A stretch of 64,000 nucleotides of DNA from Amycolatopsis nigrescens CSC17Ta-90 (GCF_000384315.1 NZ_ARVW01000001.1:2551746-2615745), one strand, 5' to 3'; positions 8,031-17,359 are shown, counted from the stretch's first letter. Notes: generated from the letters alone by a model not told the origin. Numbers and translations are program-made.

Positions 8031-8079
8031 TACAGGCTTTTCGTGCGGGTTACGTCAACCTTTCCGCCGGATTTCGCGT

Positions 8080-8085
8080 TATGAT
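8080..8085 (+). promoter_or_regulatory. -10 box for a likely leaderless regulator transcript
   Basis: TATGAT ends six bases before the GTG start at 8092, which would place the transcription start at or next to the start codon. No Shine-Dalgarno is present there. The same layout occurs before the AraC-type gene at 57072. Confidence 0.5.
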
Positions 8086-8091
8086 GCTCAT

Positions 8092-9069
8092 GTGAGCAGC
8101 AAGAAGCGAGCAGTCGGCCCAGCTGAAGCGGTGACGGCGGCTTCCATCGCGCACCGGTTCTACATCCGGGGCCATTCCAAGCTGGAGATCGCGGGGGAGT
8201 TCGGCATCAGCCGCTTCAAGGTCGCCCGGATCCTGGACACAGCAAGGGAAACCGGTCTGGTGCGGGTGGAGTTCGAGCTACCGGTGCCGGTCGACCTGGC
8301 ACTGTCCGACGAGCTGCGCTCGGCCTACGGGCTGGACCGGGCGCTGGTGCTCGAACGAGCGGCGAGCCAGGGCGACCGGCCGGAGGTCCGCCGCCGGATC
8401 GGCAAGCTGGCCGCGCAGCTGCTCACCGAGATCGTCACCACCGGCGACGTGATCGGGCTGTCCTGGGCCAGGTCGGTGAACGTGATGACCGAGGAGATCC
8501 AGCAGCTCGCGCACTGCCCGGTGGTGCAGCTGTGCGGGGTGCAGGCCGGGATGGACATGCGCGACCGCTCGGTGGAGACGGTCCGCCGGGTGGCCTCGGT
8601 CTCCGGCGGCGACGCGTACCCGATCTACGGGCCGCTGGTGCTGCCGGACCGGCGGACCACCGAAATCCTGCGCAACCAGCCCGGTATCGCGGAGACCTTC
8701 GGGCGGTTCCGCGACCTGACCAAGGCCGTGGTCAGCATCGGCGCCTGGCGGCCTGGCGAGTCCACTGTGTACGACGCGCTGGACGAGACCGAGCGGGCGG
8801 CGATCGCCGCCAGGGGCGCGCAGGGCGAGATCGCGGCCCGGCTGTTCGACGCCGACGGCAACGCGCTGTCCACCGGCCTCGCACACCACGTGCTGGCCAT
8901 CTCCACCGAAGACCTGCAACGGATACCCGAGGTGATCGCCCTCGGCTACAGCGCTCCCAAGGCCGAAGCCATCGACGCCGTGCTGCGTTCCGGCACCGTT
9001 TCCACCCTGATCACCGACACCAACGCCGCCGAACCCCTGCTCACCCTCGCCGCCAAGCACACCCCCTGA
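8092..9069 (+). CDS. SorC/DeoR-type transcriptional regulator with sugar-binding domain
   Basis: A 325-residue regulator. The N-terminal helix-turn-helix (about 15-60: AHRFYIRGHSKLEIAGEFGISRFKVARIL) precedes a SorC-type effector domain: GDVIGLSWARSV, QLCGVQAG, then DADGNALSTGLAHHVLAIS and the C-terminal GYSAPKAEAIDAVLRSG. Members bind phosphorylated sugars and control sugar or polyol catabolic operons. The divergent dehydrogenase/ABC operon is its probable target. The start GTG 8092 is chosen because a -10 box lies six bases upstream and homology begins there. An in-frame codon at 8020 would lie upstream of that promoter. Confidence 0.88.
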   Translation: MSSKKRAVGPAEAVTAASIAHRFYIRGHSKLEIAGEFGISRFKVARILDTARETGLVRVEFELPVPVDLALSDELRSAYGLDRALVLERAASQGDRPEVRRRIGKLAAQLLTEIVTTGDVIGLSWARSVNVMTEEIQQLAHCPVVQLCGVQAGMDMRDRSVETVRRVASVSGGDAYPIYGPLVLPDRRTTEILRNQPGIAETFGRFRDLTKAVVSIGAWRPGESTVYDALDETERAAIAARGAQGEIAARLFDADGNALSTGLAHHVLAISTEDLQRIPEVIALGYSAPKAEAIDAVLRSGTVSTLITDTNAAEPLLTLAAKHTP

Positions 9070-9079
9070 CCGGCCGGGG

Positions 9080-9592
9080 TCAGGGCCAGGTGAGGTCGAG
9101 GGTGGCGTCGACGGGCAGGGCGTCCCAGCGGGTGGCGAGTGCGGCCAGGGTGTCGGCGGCGTCGCGGAACTGGGCGGCGGTGTAGGGGAAGGGTTCCTGG
9201 CGGATGATGCCCCACTCGACGCGGGCGTCGTCGAAAAGCCGGGCGCGCACGTCACCTTCCACCGCGTGGTGCACGACCCCGGCCAGCACCTCGGCCGTGC
9301 CGATCCCGCCGGACTTGGCGTGCTCGCGCAGGATGCGCTCGGAACGCTGCCTGGCGTCGTGGCGGACCCGGCCGGCGACCACGCTCATGTTCTCGAACAC
9401 CGCACCGGCGAACAGGCTGCCGAACACCCCGTCGGACAGGCCGAGCTGGCGTTCGGTGGCGAAGTGCGCCAGGTCGTGCGGGATCCGGAACTTGCGGTCG
9501 TAGCCGGGAAGCAGCAGCACGACACCGTCACGCCGGTGCACGTGCGACCAGTACCGCCCGCCCGCGCCTTTGGTGAACACCACCTTCACCAT
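9080..9592 (-). CDS. conserved actinobacterial hypothetical protein
   Basis: A 170-residue soluble protein of unknown function. The middle contains PHDLAHFATERQLGLSDGVFGSLFAGAVF, with an HDxxH-like pair of histidines and a Gly/Ala-rich helix, a pattern seen in uncharacterised actinobacterial proteins. It has no signal peptide or membrane segment. It is convergent with the SorC-type regulator (10-base gap) and lies 49 bases after the helicase start of the same strand's next gene is not involved; the helicase stop at 9642 precedes it, so the two may share a transcript. The RBS before ATG 9592 is weak. No reliable function is assigned. Confidence 0.7.
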   Translation of the reverse strand: MVKVVFTKGAGGRYWSHVHRRDGVVLLLPGYDRKFRIPHDLAHFATERQLGLSDGVFGSLFAGAVFENMSVVAGRVRHDARQRSERILREHAKSGGIGTAEVLAGVVHHAVEGDVRARLFDDARVEWGIIRQEPFPYTAAQFRDAADTLAALATRWDALPVDATLDLTWP

Positions 9593-9641
9593 CCCAGGAA
9601 ACCACCTGGCGCAACCGGTTTTCCCGTGCGGTCAGAGCTGG

Positions 9642-12146
9642 TCAGAGCTGGTCGATGCGGGTGACGTGCAGGACGGCGGCGCCGGCTTCGTCGGACGCGG
9701 CCAGGTCCACCTCCGCGCTGACCCCCCAGTCGTGGTCGCCCGCGGGATCGTCGAAGATCTGCCGCACCTTCCACAGCTCGGGCTCGCGCTCGATCATGAT
9801 CAACGCCGGGCCGCGCGCGTCCGGACCGATGCCGAGCGTCTCGTGCTGCTCGAAGTACTCCGACATCGCGTCTTCCCAGGCGTCCGCGTCCCAGCCGGAG
9901 CCGGCGTCCAGCTCGCCCAGCGCGTAAAACGCCCGCCGCGAAGCGAGTTCCACCCGCCGGAACAGCTCGTTGCGCACCAGCACCCGGAAAGCCCGTTCGT
10001 TGCCGGTGACCGGCGGCGGGCCCTCCGGCAGCTTCGGGGCCGACGTGATCTCGTCGCCGGGGTGCCGCAACGCCTCCCACTCGTCGAGCAGGCTGGAGTC
10101 CACCTGCCGCACCAGCTCGCCGAGCCATTCGATCAGGTCCTGCAGCGGCTCGGTCTTCGCCTCGTCCGGCACGGTGTGCCGCAAGGTGTCGTAGCAGTCC
10201 GCGAGGTACCGCAGCACCAGCCCCTCGGACCGGGCGAGCTGGTAGAAACCCACGTATTCCACGAAGTTCATCGCGCGCTCGTACATGTCGCGCACCACGG
10301 ACTTCGGCGACAGCCGATAGTCGTCCACCCACGGATGCCCCTGCCGGTAGGACGCGTACGCCACCTGAAGCAGCTCGTCCAACGGCTTCGGATGGTCGAC
10401 CTGCTCCAGCAGCTCCATCCGCTCGTCGTACTCGATGCCCTCGGCCTTCATCGCCTGCACCGCTTCGCCGCGCGCCTTGAACTTCTGCTGCGACAGCACC
10501 GGCCTCGGATCGTCCACAATGGATTCCACAATGGACACCACGTCGAGCGCGTATGACGGCGACTCGAAGTCGAGCAGCTCCATCGCGGCCAGCGCCAGCG
10601 GCGAAAGCGGCTGGTTCAGCGCGAAGTCGAACTGCAGGTCCACGGTGAGCCGGACGATCCGGCCCTGCGCGTCCGGCTCGTCGAGGCGTTCCACCACGCC
10701 CGCGGCGAGCAGCGCGCGGTAGATCGCGATGGCGCGCAGGATGTGCTTGCGCTGCGCGGGACGGTCCTCGTGGTTGTCCTCCAGCAGGTGCCGCATGGAC
10801 GCGAAGGCGTTGCCGGGCCTGGAGATCACGTTCAGCAGCATGGCGTGCGTGACGTTGAAGCTGGAGGTCAGCGGCTCCGGCTCGGCGGCGACCAGCCGCT
10901 CGAAGGTGCTGTCCGTCCAGTTGACGAACCCCTCCGGCGCCTTCTTCCTGGTGATCTTGCGCTTCTTCTTCGGGTCGTCGCCCGCCTTCTCCAGCGCCTT
11001 GGCGTTCTCGATCACGTGATCCGGCGCCTCCACCACGACGTAGCCGTCGGTGTCGTAGCCGGCGCGCCCGGCCCTGCCGGCGATCTGGTGGAACTCGCGC
11101 GCCTTGAGGTGCCGTTGGCGCACCCCGTCGTACTTGGTCAGCGCGGAGAACACCACCGTCCGGATCGGCACGTTGATGCCGACGCCGAGGGTGTCCGTAC
11201 CGCAGATCACCTTGAGCAGCCCTGCCTGCGCGAGCTGCTCGACCAACCGCCGGTACTTCGGCAGCATGCCGGCGTGGTGCACGCCGATCCCGTGCCGGAC
11301 CAGTCGTGACAACGTCTTGCCGAACCCGGCCGCGAACCGGAACTCGCCGATCAGGTCGGCGATCGCCTCCTTCTCCGCGCGGGTGGTCACGTTGATGCTC
11401 ATCAGCGCCTGCGCGCGTTCCACCGCGGCGGCCTGCGAGAAGTGCACCACGTATACCGGCGCCTGGCCCCCGTTGAGCAGCTCGGACATGGTCTCGTGCA
11501 ACGGTGTCAGCGCGTACCGGTAGGTCAGCGGCACCGGCCGCTGCGCCGAGGTGACCACCGAGGTCGACCGCCCGGTGCGTCGTGTCAGATCCTTCTCGAA
11601 AAACGACACATCGCCGAGGGTCGCCGACATCAGCACGAACTGCGCCTGCGGCAGTTCCAGCAGCGGCACCTGCCAGGCCCAGCCGCGATCCGGTTCGGAG
11701 TAGAAGTGGAACTCGTCCGCCACCACCTGCCCGACGTCCGCGGCGGCGCCGAACCGCAGCGCGATGTTCGCCAGGATTTCCGCCGTGCAGCAGATGATCG
11801 GGGCATCCCCGTTCACCGCGGAGTCGCCGGTCATCATGCCGACGTTCTCCGGGCCGAAGATCTCGACCAGCTGGAAGAACTTCTCCGAGACCAGCGCCTT
11901 GATCGGCGCGGTGTAGTAACTTCGGCGGCCCTGTGAGAGCGCGGTGAAGTGCGCGCCGACGGCGACCAGGCTCTTGCCCGATCCGGTCGGCGTGGACAGA
12001 ATGACATTGGCACCCGACACCACCTCGATCAGCGCTTCCTCCTGCGCCGGGTACAGCTCGAGACCGCGGTCCGCAGCCCAGCTGGAGAAGGCGTCGAACA
12101 GCGAATCGGGGTCGGGATCGGCTGGTAGCGCGTCTGCGAGAGTCAT
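9642..12146 (-). CDS. DEAD/DEAH-box helicase with C-terminal DUF3516-like region
   Basis: A large superfamily 2 RNA/DNA helicase of 834 residues, expected to be cytoplasmic. It has Q-motif-like YPAQEEAL (32-39), Walker A TPTGSGKS (52-59), the Walker B variant DEFH, motif III SAT (LMSATLGD), HHAGMLPKYRR, and the motif V/VI stretch GTDTLGVGINVP and HQIAGRAGRAGYDTDG. The C-terminal 450 residues match the actinobacterial DUF3516 layout (LLDFESPSYALDVVSIVESIVDDPRP; KPLDELLQVAY). The start ATG 12146 is chosen because homology begins at MTLADAL. It is divergent from the acidic protein at 12296. A short tandem repeat (GTCAGAGCTG twice) overlaps the stop codon. RNA metabolism is likely; the exact role is unknown. 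Confidence 0.9.
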   Translation of the reverse strand: MTLADALPADPDPDSLFDAFSSWAADRGLELYPAQEEALIEVVSGANVILSTPTGSGKSLVAVGAHFTALSQGRRSYYTAPIKALVSEKFFQLVEIFGPENVGMMTGDSAVNGDAPIICCTAEILANIALRFGAAADVGQVVADEFHFYSEPDRGWAWQVPLLELPQAQFVLMSATLGDVSFFEKDLTRRTGRSTSVVTSAQRPVPLTYRYALTPLHETMSELLNGGQAPVYVVHFSQAAAVERAQALMSINVTTRAEKEAIADLIGEFRFAAGFGKTLSRLVRHGIGVHHAGMLPKYRRLVEQLAQAGLLKVICGTDTLGVGINVPIRTVVFSALTKYDGVRQRHLKAREFHQIAGRAGRAGYDTDGYVVVEAPDHVIENAKALEKAGDDPKKKRKITRKKAPEGFVNWTDSTFERLVAAEPEPLTSSFNVTHAMLLNVISRPGNAFASMRHLLEDNHEDRPAQRKHILRAIAIYRALLAAGVVERLDEPDAQGRIVRLTVDLQFDFALNQPLSPLALAAMELLDFESPSYALDVVSIVESIVDDPRPVLSQQKFKARGEAVQAMKAEGIEYDERMELLEQVDHPKPLDELLQVAYASYRQGHPWVDDYRLSPKSVVRDMYERAMNFVEYVGFYQLARSEGLVLRYLADCYDTLRHTVPDEAKTEPLQDLIEWLGELVRQVDSSLLDEWEALRHPGDEITSAPKLPEGPPPVTGNERAFRVLVRNELFRRVELASRRAFYALGELDAGSGWDADAWEDAMSEYFEQHETLGIGPDARGPALIMIEREPELWKVRQIFDDPAGDHDWGVSAEVDLAASDEAGAAVLHVTRIDQL

Positions 12147-12295
12147 CGTGACGTCAATCGTGCCATTCGTTCGTCGGGAGATGACGAGGGGCGATCGCGG
12201 GCGGCGGGTGAAACCCGTAGGCTGCGCGGTACCGCGCACGGATTGGGGACACCCGCAGGCCCGCGCGCACACAGGCGGTTATCCGGAGGGCAGGA

Positions 12296-13555
12296 ATGGC
12301 ACAGGACATCATCCCGATCGAACTCGGGCTGCCACAGGGCGATCTGGTGACCCTGTGGGCTCCCCGCTGGCGGGAGGACGGCGAGGAGTGGGAAGCGTTC
12401 CTCGGCGACGAAGAGGACCTGTATGCCTTCCCCGACGCGGCGCACCTGGCCGCGTTCGTCCGTACCGCGGAGCAGCACGACCTGGTCGACCATCCGGCCT
12501 GGCACGCGGTGCCCGAGCTGAACGTGCCCGAGCTGATCCCGGACGACGACCACTCCTACGACCTGGTCGGCGTGCCCGAGCTGGTCGCCGACGAGCCGGA
12601 CTCCTGGACGATCGGCGAGCTGGCCGAGATCGTCGGCATCGTGCGTTCGCTGGCCGACGTGTGCGAGCTGGACGAGGTGCACGAGGTACTGGACGCGACC
12701 GAGGGCTTCTCGCTGCTGGAGCAGGGACGGCTGCCGTTCACCGGGCGCGAGGGCGAGCGGCTGTGGACCGACCTTTCCGAGGCGGTGTCCTCGAAGTGGG
12801 ACGTCGTGCTGGACGCGATCGACAGCCTGGTGACCGTGCCGGACGTGGACGCCGCGGTGCTGGAGCAGACCGCGGAGGAGCTGGCCGCGTTCCACGAAGA
12901 GTCCGCGGAGGCGGAGGCCGGGGTCGACTCGGAGAACGACGACCTGGACACCGACACCGATACCGACGAGAAGGCTGCCGTTCACGAGGACGAGCCGGTC
13001 GGTTTCTGGGGCGAGGTCGGCATCGACCCGATCAAGATCATCACCCCGGACCGCGAGTACTACACGCTGCGCTGCTATCTCGACGACGAGCCGATCTTCC
13101 TCGGCTCCGAGGGCGAGATCGACGTGTTCGGCTCGGAGAAGGCACTGGCCAGGGCGCTCGCGGACAGCGGCAAGTTCGCCGAGAACGACCTGGCCGAGGT
13201 GTCCACCTGGGACGAGGTGCTGACCAAGGCCACCGCCGGCGAGCTGGAGGTGGAGGTCGACACCGACAACACCTACGTGCTCAGCGGGCTGGACGAGGAC
13301 CTGGCCGAGGGCCCGACCTCGATCGACGCGACCCAGCTCGAGCTGGCCGTGGAGCTGATCACGGACGCGGCGGACTGGGCGGACGACGACAGCGTGGCCA
13401 CCACGCTGGGCTCGTCGGAAAGCCTGGGCTGGCTGGTCTCCTTCGTGCTGCGGCCGGACCCGACCCGGCTGGCGCCCTCCCCGCCGTTCGACGCGGAGCA
13501 GGGCGCCTGGCGCAAGCTCGTCGAGTCCTTCGAGAACCGCCTCCGCGAAAACTGA
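12296..13555 (+). CDS. acidic conserved protein (often annotated as a primosomal protein)
   Basis: A very acidic, soluble 419-residue protein with no signal peptide or membrane segment. The N-terminus (MAQDIIPIELGLPQGDLVTLWAPRWREDGEEWEAFLGDEEDLYAFP) is typical of a conserved actinobacterial family. A low-complexity Glu/Asp/Thr stretch (SEAEAGVDSENDDLDTDTDTDE, about 203-223) separates two related halves. Database records sometimes call this family a primosomal protein, without biochemical basis I know of. A strong RBS (GGAGGG) precedes ATG 12296. It is divergent from the helicase and followed by a family B palindrome 9 bases after the stop. Confidence 0.75.
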   Translation: MAQDIIPIELGLPQGDLVTLWAPRWREDGEEWEAFLGDEEDLYAFPDAAHLAAFVRTAEQHDLVDHPAWHAVPELNVPELIPDDDHSYDLVGVPELVADEPDSWTIGELAEIVGIVRSLADVCELDEVHEVLDATEGFSLLEQGRLPFTGREGERLWTDLSEAVSSKWDVVLDAIDSLVTVPDVDAAVLEQTAEELAAFHEESAEAEAGVDSENDDLDTDTDTDEKAAVHEDEPVGFWGEVGIDPIKIITPDREYYTLRCYLDDEPIFLGSEGEIDVFGSEKALARALADSGKFAENDLAEVSTWDEVLTKATAGELEVEVDTDNTYVLSGLDEDLAEGPTSIDATQLELAVELITDAADWADDDSVATTLGSSESLGWLVSFVLRPDPTRLAPSPPFDAEQGAWRKLVESFENRLREN

Positions 13556-13564
13556 CCCGCCAAT

Positions 13565-13617
13565 GCAGTGAAGGCCACCTTGCCTGCGTTGAACGCAGGC
13601 AAGGTGGCCTTCACTGC
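13565..13617. repeat. family B intergenic palindrome, copy 1
   Basis: Perfect 26-bp arms (13565-13590, 13592-13617) with one base between; the core is GAAGGCCACCTTGCCTGCG. It lies between convergent genes, and its right arm supplies the TGA stop and part of the last codons of the MFS gene on the minus strand. It is probably a bidirectional terminator. Confidence 0.92.
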
Positions 13618-14783
13618 GTTTCGGCGCGGACCGGGATGAGCCAGATGGCGACGGCGGGGAAGACGGCGGCGATGGCGAACGCGAGGGCGTAGCGCGAGTC
13701 GCCGATGACGAGGCCGAGCAGCGGCGGGGTCAGCGACGCGGCCAGGTTCTGCGCGGTGTTCTGCGTGCCCATCGCGCGGCCGGCCCAGGCCAGCCCGGCC
13801 AGTTCGGCGGAAGCGGTGAAGCCGAGCCCGTTGTCGCTGACCGTGATCACCGCGGCCAGCACCAGCGCCAGCAGCACCAGCCACGGCCAGCTCGCGTCGC
13901 CGAGCGCGACCAGCAACATCACCGCGGCACTGGCCACCGCGAGCTGGCGCATCGGCCGCAGCCTGCTGCCGGCCCGGTCGGACCAGTAGCCGGCGGCCAG
14001 CCTGCCCAGCGCGCCGAGGAACCAGCCCGCCGCGAGCGGACTCCAGTGCTGCGCGGTGACCAGGTACACCGGGGCGAAGGCGGACACCGCGAACTGCGGC
14101 ACGACGAGCAGCGCGCTCGCGCCGTGCAGCTGCCACAGGGTGGGCGCACGGTACGGCGAAGCGGCCTTTTCCGGCGCTCCCGGCTTCTTCGCCGGCCGCG
14201 GCGGGTCGACCACCAGCAGCGCGACCAGCACGGCCACCACCACCGACAGCACGGCCGGCAACGCCATCGCGGCCCGGAAACCCCAGTGCTCGGCCAGCGG
14301 CGGCAGGCCGAGCGCGGCCACCCCGACACCGAGCGGCTGCGCGGTCTGCCGGATGCCCATCGCGAGTCCGCGCTCGGTGGGTGCGAACCAGCCGAGCACC
14401 ACCCGACCGCTGGCCGCGTTCACCGAGGCCGTGCTCGCCCCGGCGGCCAGGAACAGACCGAACAGCACGGGCAGCGAGTGCGCGCCCAGCGCCGCGAAAC
14501 CGAGCAGCAGCCCGGACGCGCCCAGCCCGAGCGCCATGATCAGCCGCTCGCCGTACCGGTCGGCCGCGGCGCCCCAGAGGATCAGGGTGAGCAGCAGCCC
14601 GATGCTCGGCGCGGCGACCACGGCGCCAGCTCCGGCCAGCGACAGCCCCTCGCCCTCCCGGATCGACGGCACCAGGAACGGGATGCCGTAGAGGAAGGAG
14701 CAGCTGGCGGTCTGCGCGGCGAGGCCGAGCGCCAGCACCAGCCAGCGCCGCTTACTTCCGGTATTCGTCACCGTTCGCGTCAT
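13611..14783 (-). CDS. MFS transporter
   Basis: A 390-residue major facilitator with 12 predicted membrane segments. The loop 2-3 signature is GAAADRYGERLIM, and the symmetric copy in the second half is GRLAAGYWSDRAGSRLRP. The 4/5 region is GIRQTAQPLGVGVAALGLPPLAEHWGFR. This layout resembles the CynX/oxalate-formate-like or nitrate-type MFS groups, but the substrate is unknown. The last residues (ETQ) and the stop are encoded by a palindromic repeat arm, so the natural C-terminus may have been trimmed or altered. The promoter region carries an inverted repeat at 14795-14828. Confidence 0.88.
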   Translation of the reverse strand: MTRTVTNTGSKRRWLVLALGLAAQTASCSFLYGIPFLVPSIREGEGLSLAGAGAVVAAPSIGLLLTLILWGAAADRYGERLIMALGLGASGLLLGFAALGAHSLPVLFGLFLAAGASTASVNAASGRVVLGWFAPTERGLAMGIRQTAQPLGVGVAALGLPPLAEHWGFRAAMALPAVLSVVVAVLVALLVVDPPRPAKKPGAPEKAASPYRAPTLWQLHGASALLVVPQFAVSAFAPVYLVTAQHWSPLAAGWFLGALGRLAAGYWSDRAGSRLRPMRQLAVASAAVMLLVALGDASWPWLVLLALVLAAVITVSDNGLGFTASAELAGLAWAGRAMGTQNTAQNLAASLTPPLLGLVIGDSRYALAFAIAAVFPAVAIWLIPVRAETQ

Positions 14784-14794
14784 CTGCCCGCCGT

Positions 14795-14828
14795 TTCACT
14801 ATATGGGACACGGCTCCTACATAGTGAA
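14795..14828. promoter_or_regulatory. candidate operator/promoter of the MFS gene
   Basis: TTCACTAT (14795-14802) and ATAGTGAA (14821-14828) form perfect 8-bp arms 18 bases apart, starting 12 bases upstream of the MFS start codon. On the minus strand the proximal arm also reads as a possible -10 (TATAGT). It suggests control by an unlinked repressor or activator. Confidence 0.5.
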
Positions 14829-14857
14829 CGTTAGTTGTGGCCGCTAAGTAACGCAAG

Positions 14858-14915
14858 CGGCAAAAAGCCGGCTTCTCGCCCTGAGGCCGAAGGGCAAGAA
14901 GCCGGCTTTTTGCCG
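14858..14915. terminator. intrinsic terminator of the adenosine deaminase gene
   Basis: A 25-bp stem with a single mismatch (14858-14882 / 14891-14915) and an 8-base loop, with A5/T5 tracts inside the outer stem so that it reads as a terminator on both strands. It starts 2 bases past the deaminase stop at 14917. Its sequence is unrelated to palindrome families A and B. Confidence 0.8.
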
Positions 14916-14916
14916 G

Positions 14917-16035
14917 TCAGATGAGCGCAGCGTAACCGGGCTTGATCACTTTGTTGATCAGGTCGAGCCGCTGGTCGAAATCGATGAACGCGGATTTCAT
15001 CGCGTTGATCGTGAACCATTGCAGGTCCGCCCAGCCGTAGCCGAAGGTCTCCGCGAGGGCGGCGAACTCGCTGGACATGGTGCAGCCGCTCATCAGCCGG
15101 TTGTCCGTGTTGACGGTCACCCGAAAGCGTAGTTTCGTGAGCAGCCCGATCGGGTGGTCCGCGATCGAGGCGGCGGCTCCGGTTTGGACGTTCGAGGTCG
15201 GGCAGATCTCCAGCGGAATGCGGGTGTCGCGGACATACCTCGCCAGCCGTCCCAGCTTGATCTCACCATCGGCGTCTTGCTCGATATCGTCCACGATCCG
15301 CACGCCGTGGCCGAGCCGCTCGGCCCCGCAGTGCTGGATGGCTTCCCAGATGGAGGCCAGCCCGAAGGCCTCACCCGCATGAATGGTGAAATGCGCGTTC
15401 TTCTGGCGCAAATACTCGAAAGCGTCCAGATTGCGGGTCGGCGGGAATCCGTCCTCCGGCCCGGCGATATCGAAACCGACCACTCCCTCATCGCGGTAAC
15501 GCACCGCCAGCTCGGCGATTTCCAGCGCGCGAGCATGCTGACGCATCGCACACAGCAAGGTCCCCATCCGAATGGTCTGCCCCTGTTGAGCGGCTCGTCG
15601 CTCACCCTCCGCAAACCCCGCCTGCACCGCCTCCACGACCGCGTCGAGTGACAGTCCGTGTTCGACGAAAAGTTCCGGCGCGTAACGGACCTCGGCGTAG
15701 ACCACGCCGTCCGCGGCCAGGTCCTCCGCGCACTCGGCGGCGACCCTGGCCAGTGCCGCCTCGGACTGCATCACCCCGCAGGTGTGCGCGAAGGTCTCCA
15801 GGTACGACACCAGCGAGCCGGAGTCGGCCGCGGTGCGGAACCATCGGCCCAGCTCAGCGACATCTTTGGTGGGCAGACTGTCATATCCGGCCGCTTCGGC
15901 CAGCTCGACGACGGTGCCGGGTCGCAGCCCGCCGTCCAGGTGGTCGTGCAGCAGTACCTTGGGGGCACGGCGAATGGCTTCCAGGCTGAGGCCGGGGGTA
16001 GCGGCCGCGCGGGTATCGGGGGTATCAGGCGACAT
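14917..16035 (-). CDS. add: adenosine deaminase
   Basis: Converts adenosine or deoxyadenosine to inosine in purine salvage; a cytoplasmic zinc enzyme. The 372-residue protein has the N-terminal metal motif LLHDHLDGG (H30 and H32), IHAGE with the catalytic His/Glu pair, [16 protein letters not shown] and the metal Asp in [12 protein letters not shown]. All catalytic positions are present. ATG 16035 (MSPDTPDT) is preferred; an in-frame GTG at 16062 would add nine residues. It is convergent neither with deoA nor in its operon, but in mycobacteria add, deoA and cdd are adjacent, as here. Confidence 0.95.
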   Translation of the reverse strand: MSPDTPDTRAAATPGLSLEAIRRAPKVLLHDHLDGGLRPGTVVELAEAAGYDSLPTKDVAELGRWFRTAADSGSLVSYLETFAHTCGVMQSEAALARVAAECAEDLAADGVVYAEVRYAPELFVEHGLSLDAVVEAVQAGFAEGERRAAQQGQTIRMGTLLCAMRQHARALEIAELAVRYRDEGVVGFDIAGPEDGFPPTRNLDAFEYLRQKNAHFTIHAGEAFGLASIWEAIQHCGAERLGHGVRIVDDIEQDADGEIKLGRLARYVRDTRIPLEICPTSNVQTGAAASIADHPIGLLTKLRFRVTVNTDNRLMSGCTMSSEFAALAETFGYGWADLQWFTINAMKSAFIDFDQRLDLINKVIKPGYAALI

Positions 16036-16254
16036 GGCCCAACGGTACCCATGCCCTATCACCTACACGGACGCGACGGCGGCAACTCTCACGCTCGACT
16101 TAACCCTCAGCTCAGTCGATCTTGTCCTGAATCGGCCATCGGAGTTGACCTCCGTATTCCCGGCTTCCCGGGGGCCATACTCACAGCAATTCCGCAAAAG
16201 ATAAGCTTCGGTCCCAACGTCCCTTCCTTTTCCCCGCCGACGAAGGACACCGCA

Positions 16255-17349
16255 GTGACCACTGACAACCACATTGCCGCCCCGTCCTTCGACCGGATGC
16301 GCAACATGCTGGTGCGCGCGGCCGAAGTCCGAGAGAGCGAGCAGCAGCAGATCTTCGACGCGCTCGACGACATCTACGCCCGACTGGCGCCGGTGGACTC
16401 CCTCGGCGCGGTGCGCAAGCGGCTTTCCGAGCTGCCCGACCGCACCGAGGTCAGCGTGCTGGCCGAGCGCCTCGACGAGACCATGACCAGGCTCGAGGCT
16501 CAGGACAACGCGATCGCCGACGTGGCGCGCGCGGTCGAGAGCATCGTGGACAAGCTGGCCAAACCGTTCGCCCAGCTGGACGGCAGGCTGGACGGTATGG
16601 CCGCCCGCCTGGAGGGCGTCGGCGGCCGGATGGACGGCCTGGAGGACAAGCTCCAGAACATCCACCGCCGGCTCGACGAGCTGGGCGGGCACCTGGACAA
16701 GCAGGACAGCAAGCTCGACTCGCTGCCCGCTTCGGTGCACGGCCCGGTCCGCGAGCGGATCGACACCGCCGAGAGCACCCTGCGCGAGCGCATCGACGCC
16801 GGTGACGCCGACCTGAAGGACCGCATCGCCGATCTGGACGCGGCGACCAAGGACCGGATCGCGGCGAGCACCGAGGCGCTGACCACCGCGCTGAACGAGA
16901 CCGGCGAGATGGTCGACTCCTCCGACCGCCTGGAAAACCTGGGCGGCAAGCTGGAGCAGGTCACCAGCAGGCTGGACGACCTGGCCACCCGCCTGGACAA
17001 GGTGGAGGACGGCGTCGCCGCCAAGATCGGCGACCTGGACGGCAGCCTGAAGAGCGGGCTGACCAAGGTCGAGGGCACGCTCTCCAGCCGCCCGGACACC
17101 GACTCGGTGACCTCGGTGGTGCGCAAGAGCAACGAGGAGTCCGAGCGCCGCATCGGCGGCCAGCTGGACGAGGCGATGGCCACCTTCGCCGAGCTGATGC
17201 TCGGTGGCGGCCCGGCCCCGCAGCAGATGATCGCGCCGCCGCCCCCGGCGCCCCGCCAGCCGCGCCGCGCGCGCAACGGCAGGGCCCCGAAGAGCGCCGA
17301 CGCCAAGGCCAAGACCGGCAGCACCGAGACCGAAGAGAGCAGCGACTAG
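16255..17349 (+). CDS. coiled-coil protein of unknown function (PA2169/DUF-type hypothetical)
   Basis: A 364-residue hydrophilic protein, almost entirely predicted helical coiled coil from about residue 20 to 310. It shows heptad-like repeats such as LDGRLDGMAARLEGVGGRMDG, LEQVTSRLDDLATRLDKVED and RERIDTAESTLRERIDAGDADLKDRI. The C-terminus is a basic Pro/Ala tail (PPPPAPRQPRRARNGRAPKSADAKAK), possibly nucleic acid- or membrane-binding. No family is recognised with confidence. A structural or scaffold role is plausible, but this is inference from composition. GTG 16255 follows GAAGGA. It lies between add (divergent) and deoA (convergent), separated from the latter by a family A palindrome. Confidence 0.75.
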   Translation: MTTDNHIAAPSFDRMRNMLVRAAEVRESEQQQIFDALDDIYARLAPVDSLGAVRKRLSELPDRTEVSVLAERLDETMTRLEAQDNAIADVARAVESIVDKLAKPFAQLDGRLDGMAARLEGVGGRMDGLEDKLQNIHRRLDELGGHLDKQDSKLDSLPASVHGPVRERIDTAESTLRERIDAGDADLKDRIADLDAATKDRIAASTEALTTALNETGEMVDSSDRLENLGGKLEQVTSRLDDLATRLDKVEDGVAAKIGDLDGSLKSGLTKVEGTLSSRPDTDSVTSVVRKSNEESERRIGGQLDEAMATFAELMLGGGPAPQQMIAPPPPAPRQPRRARNGRAPKSADAKAKTGSTETEESSD

Positions 17350-17359
17350 CCCCACCGAC

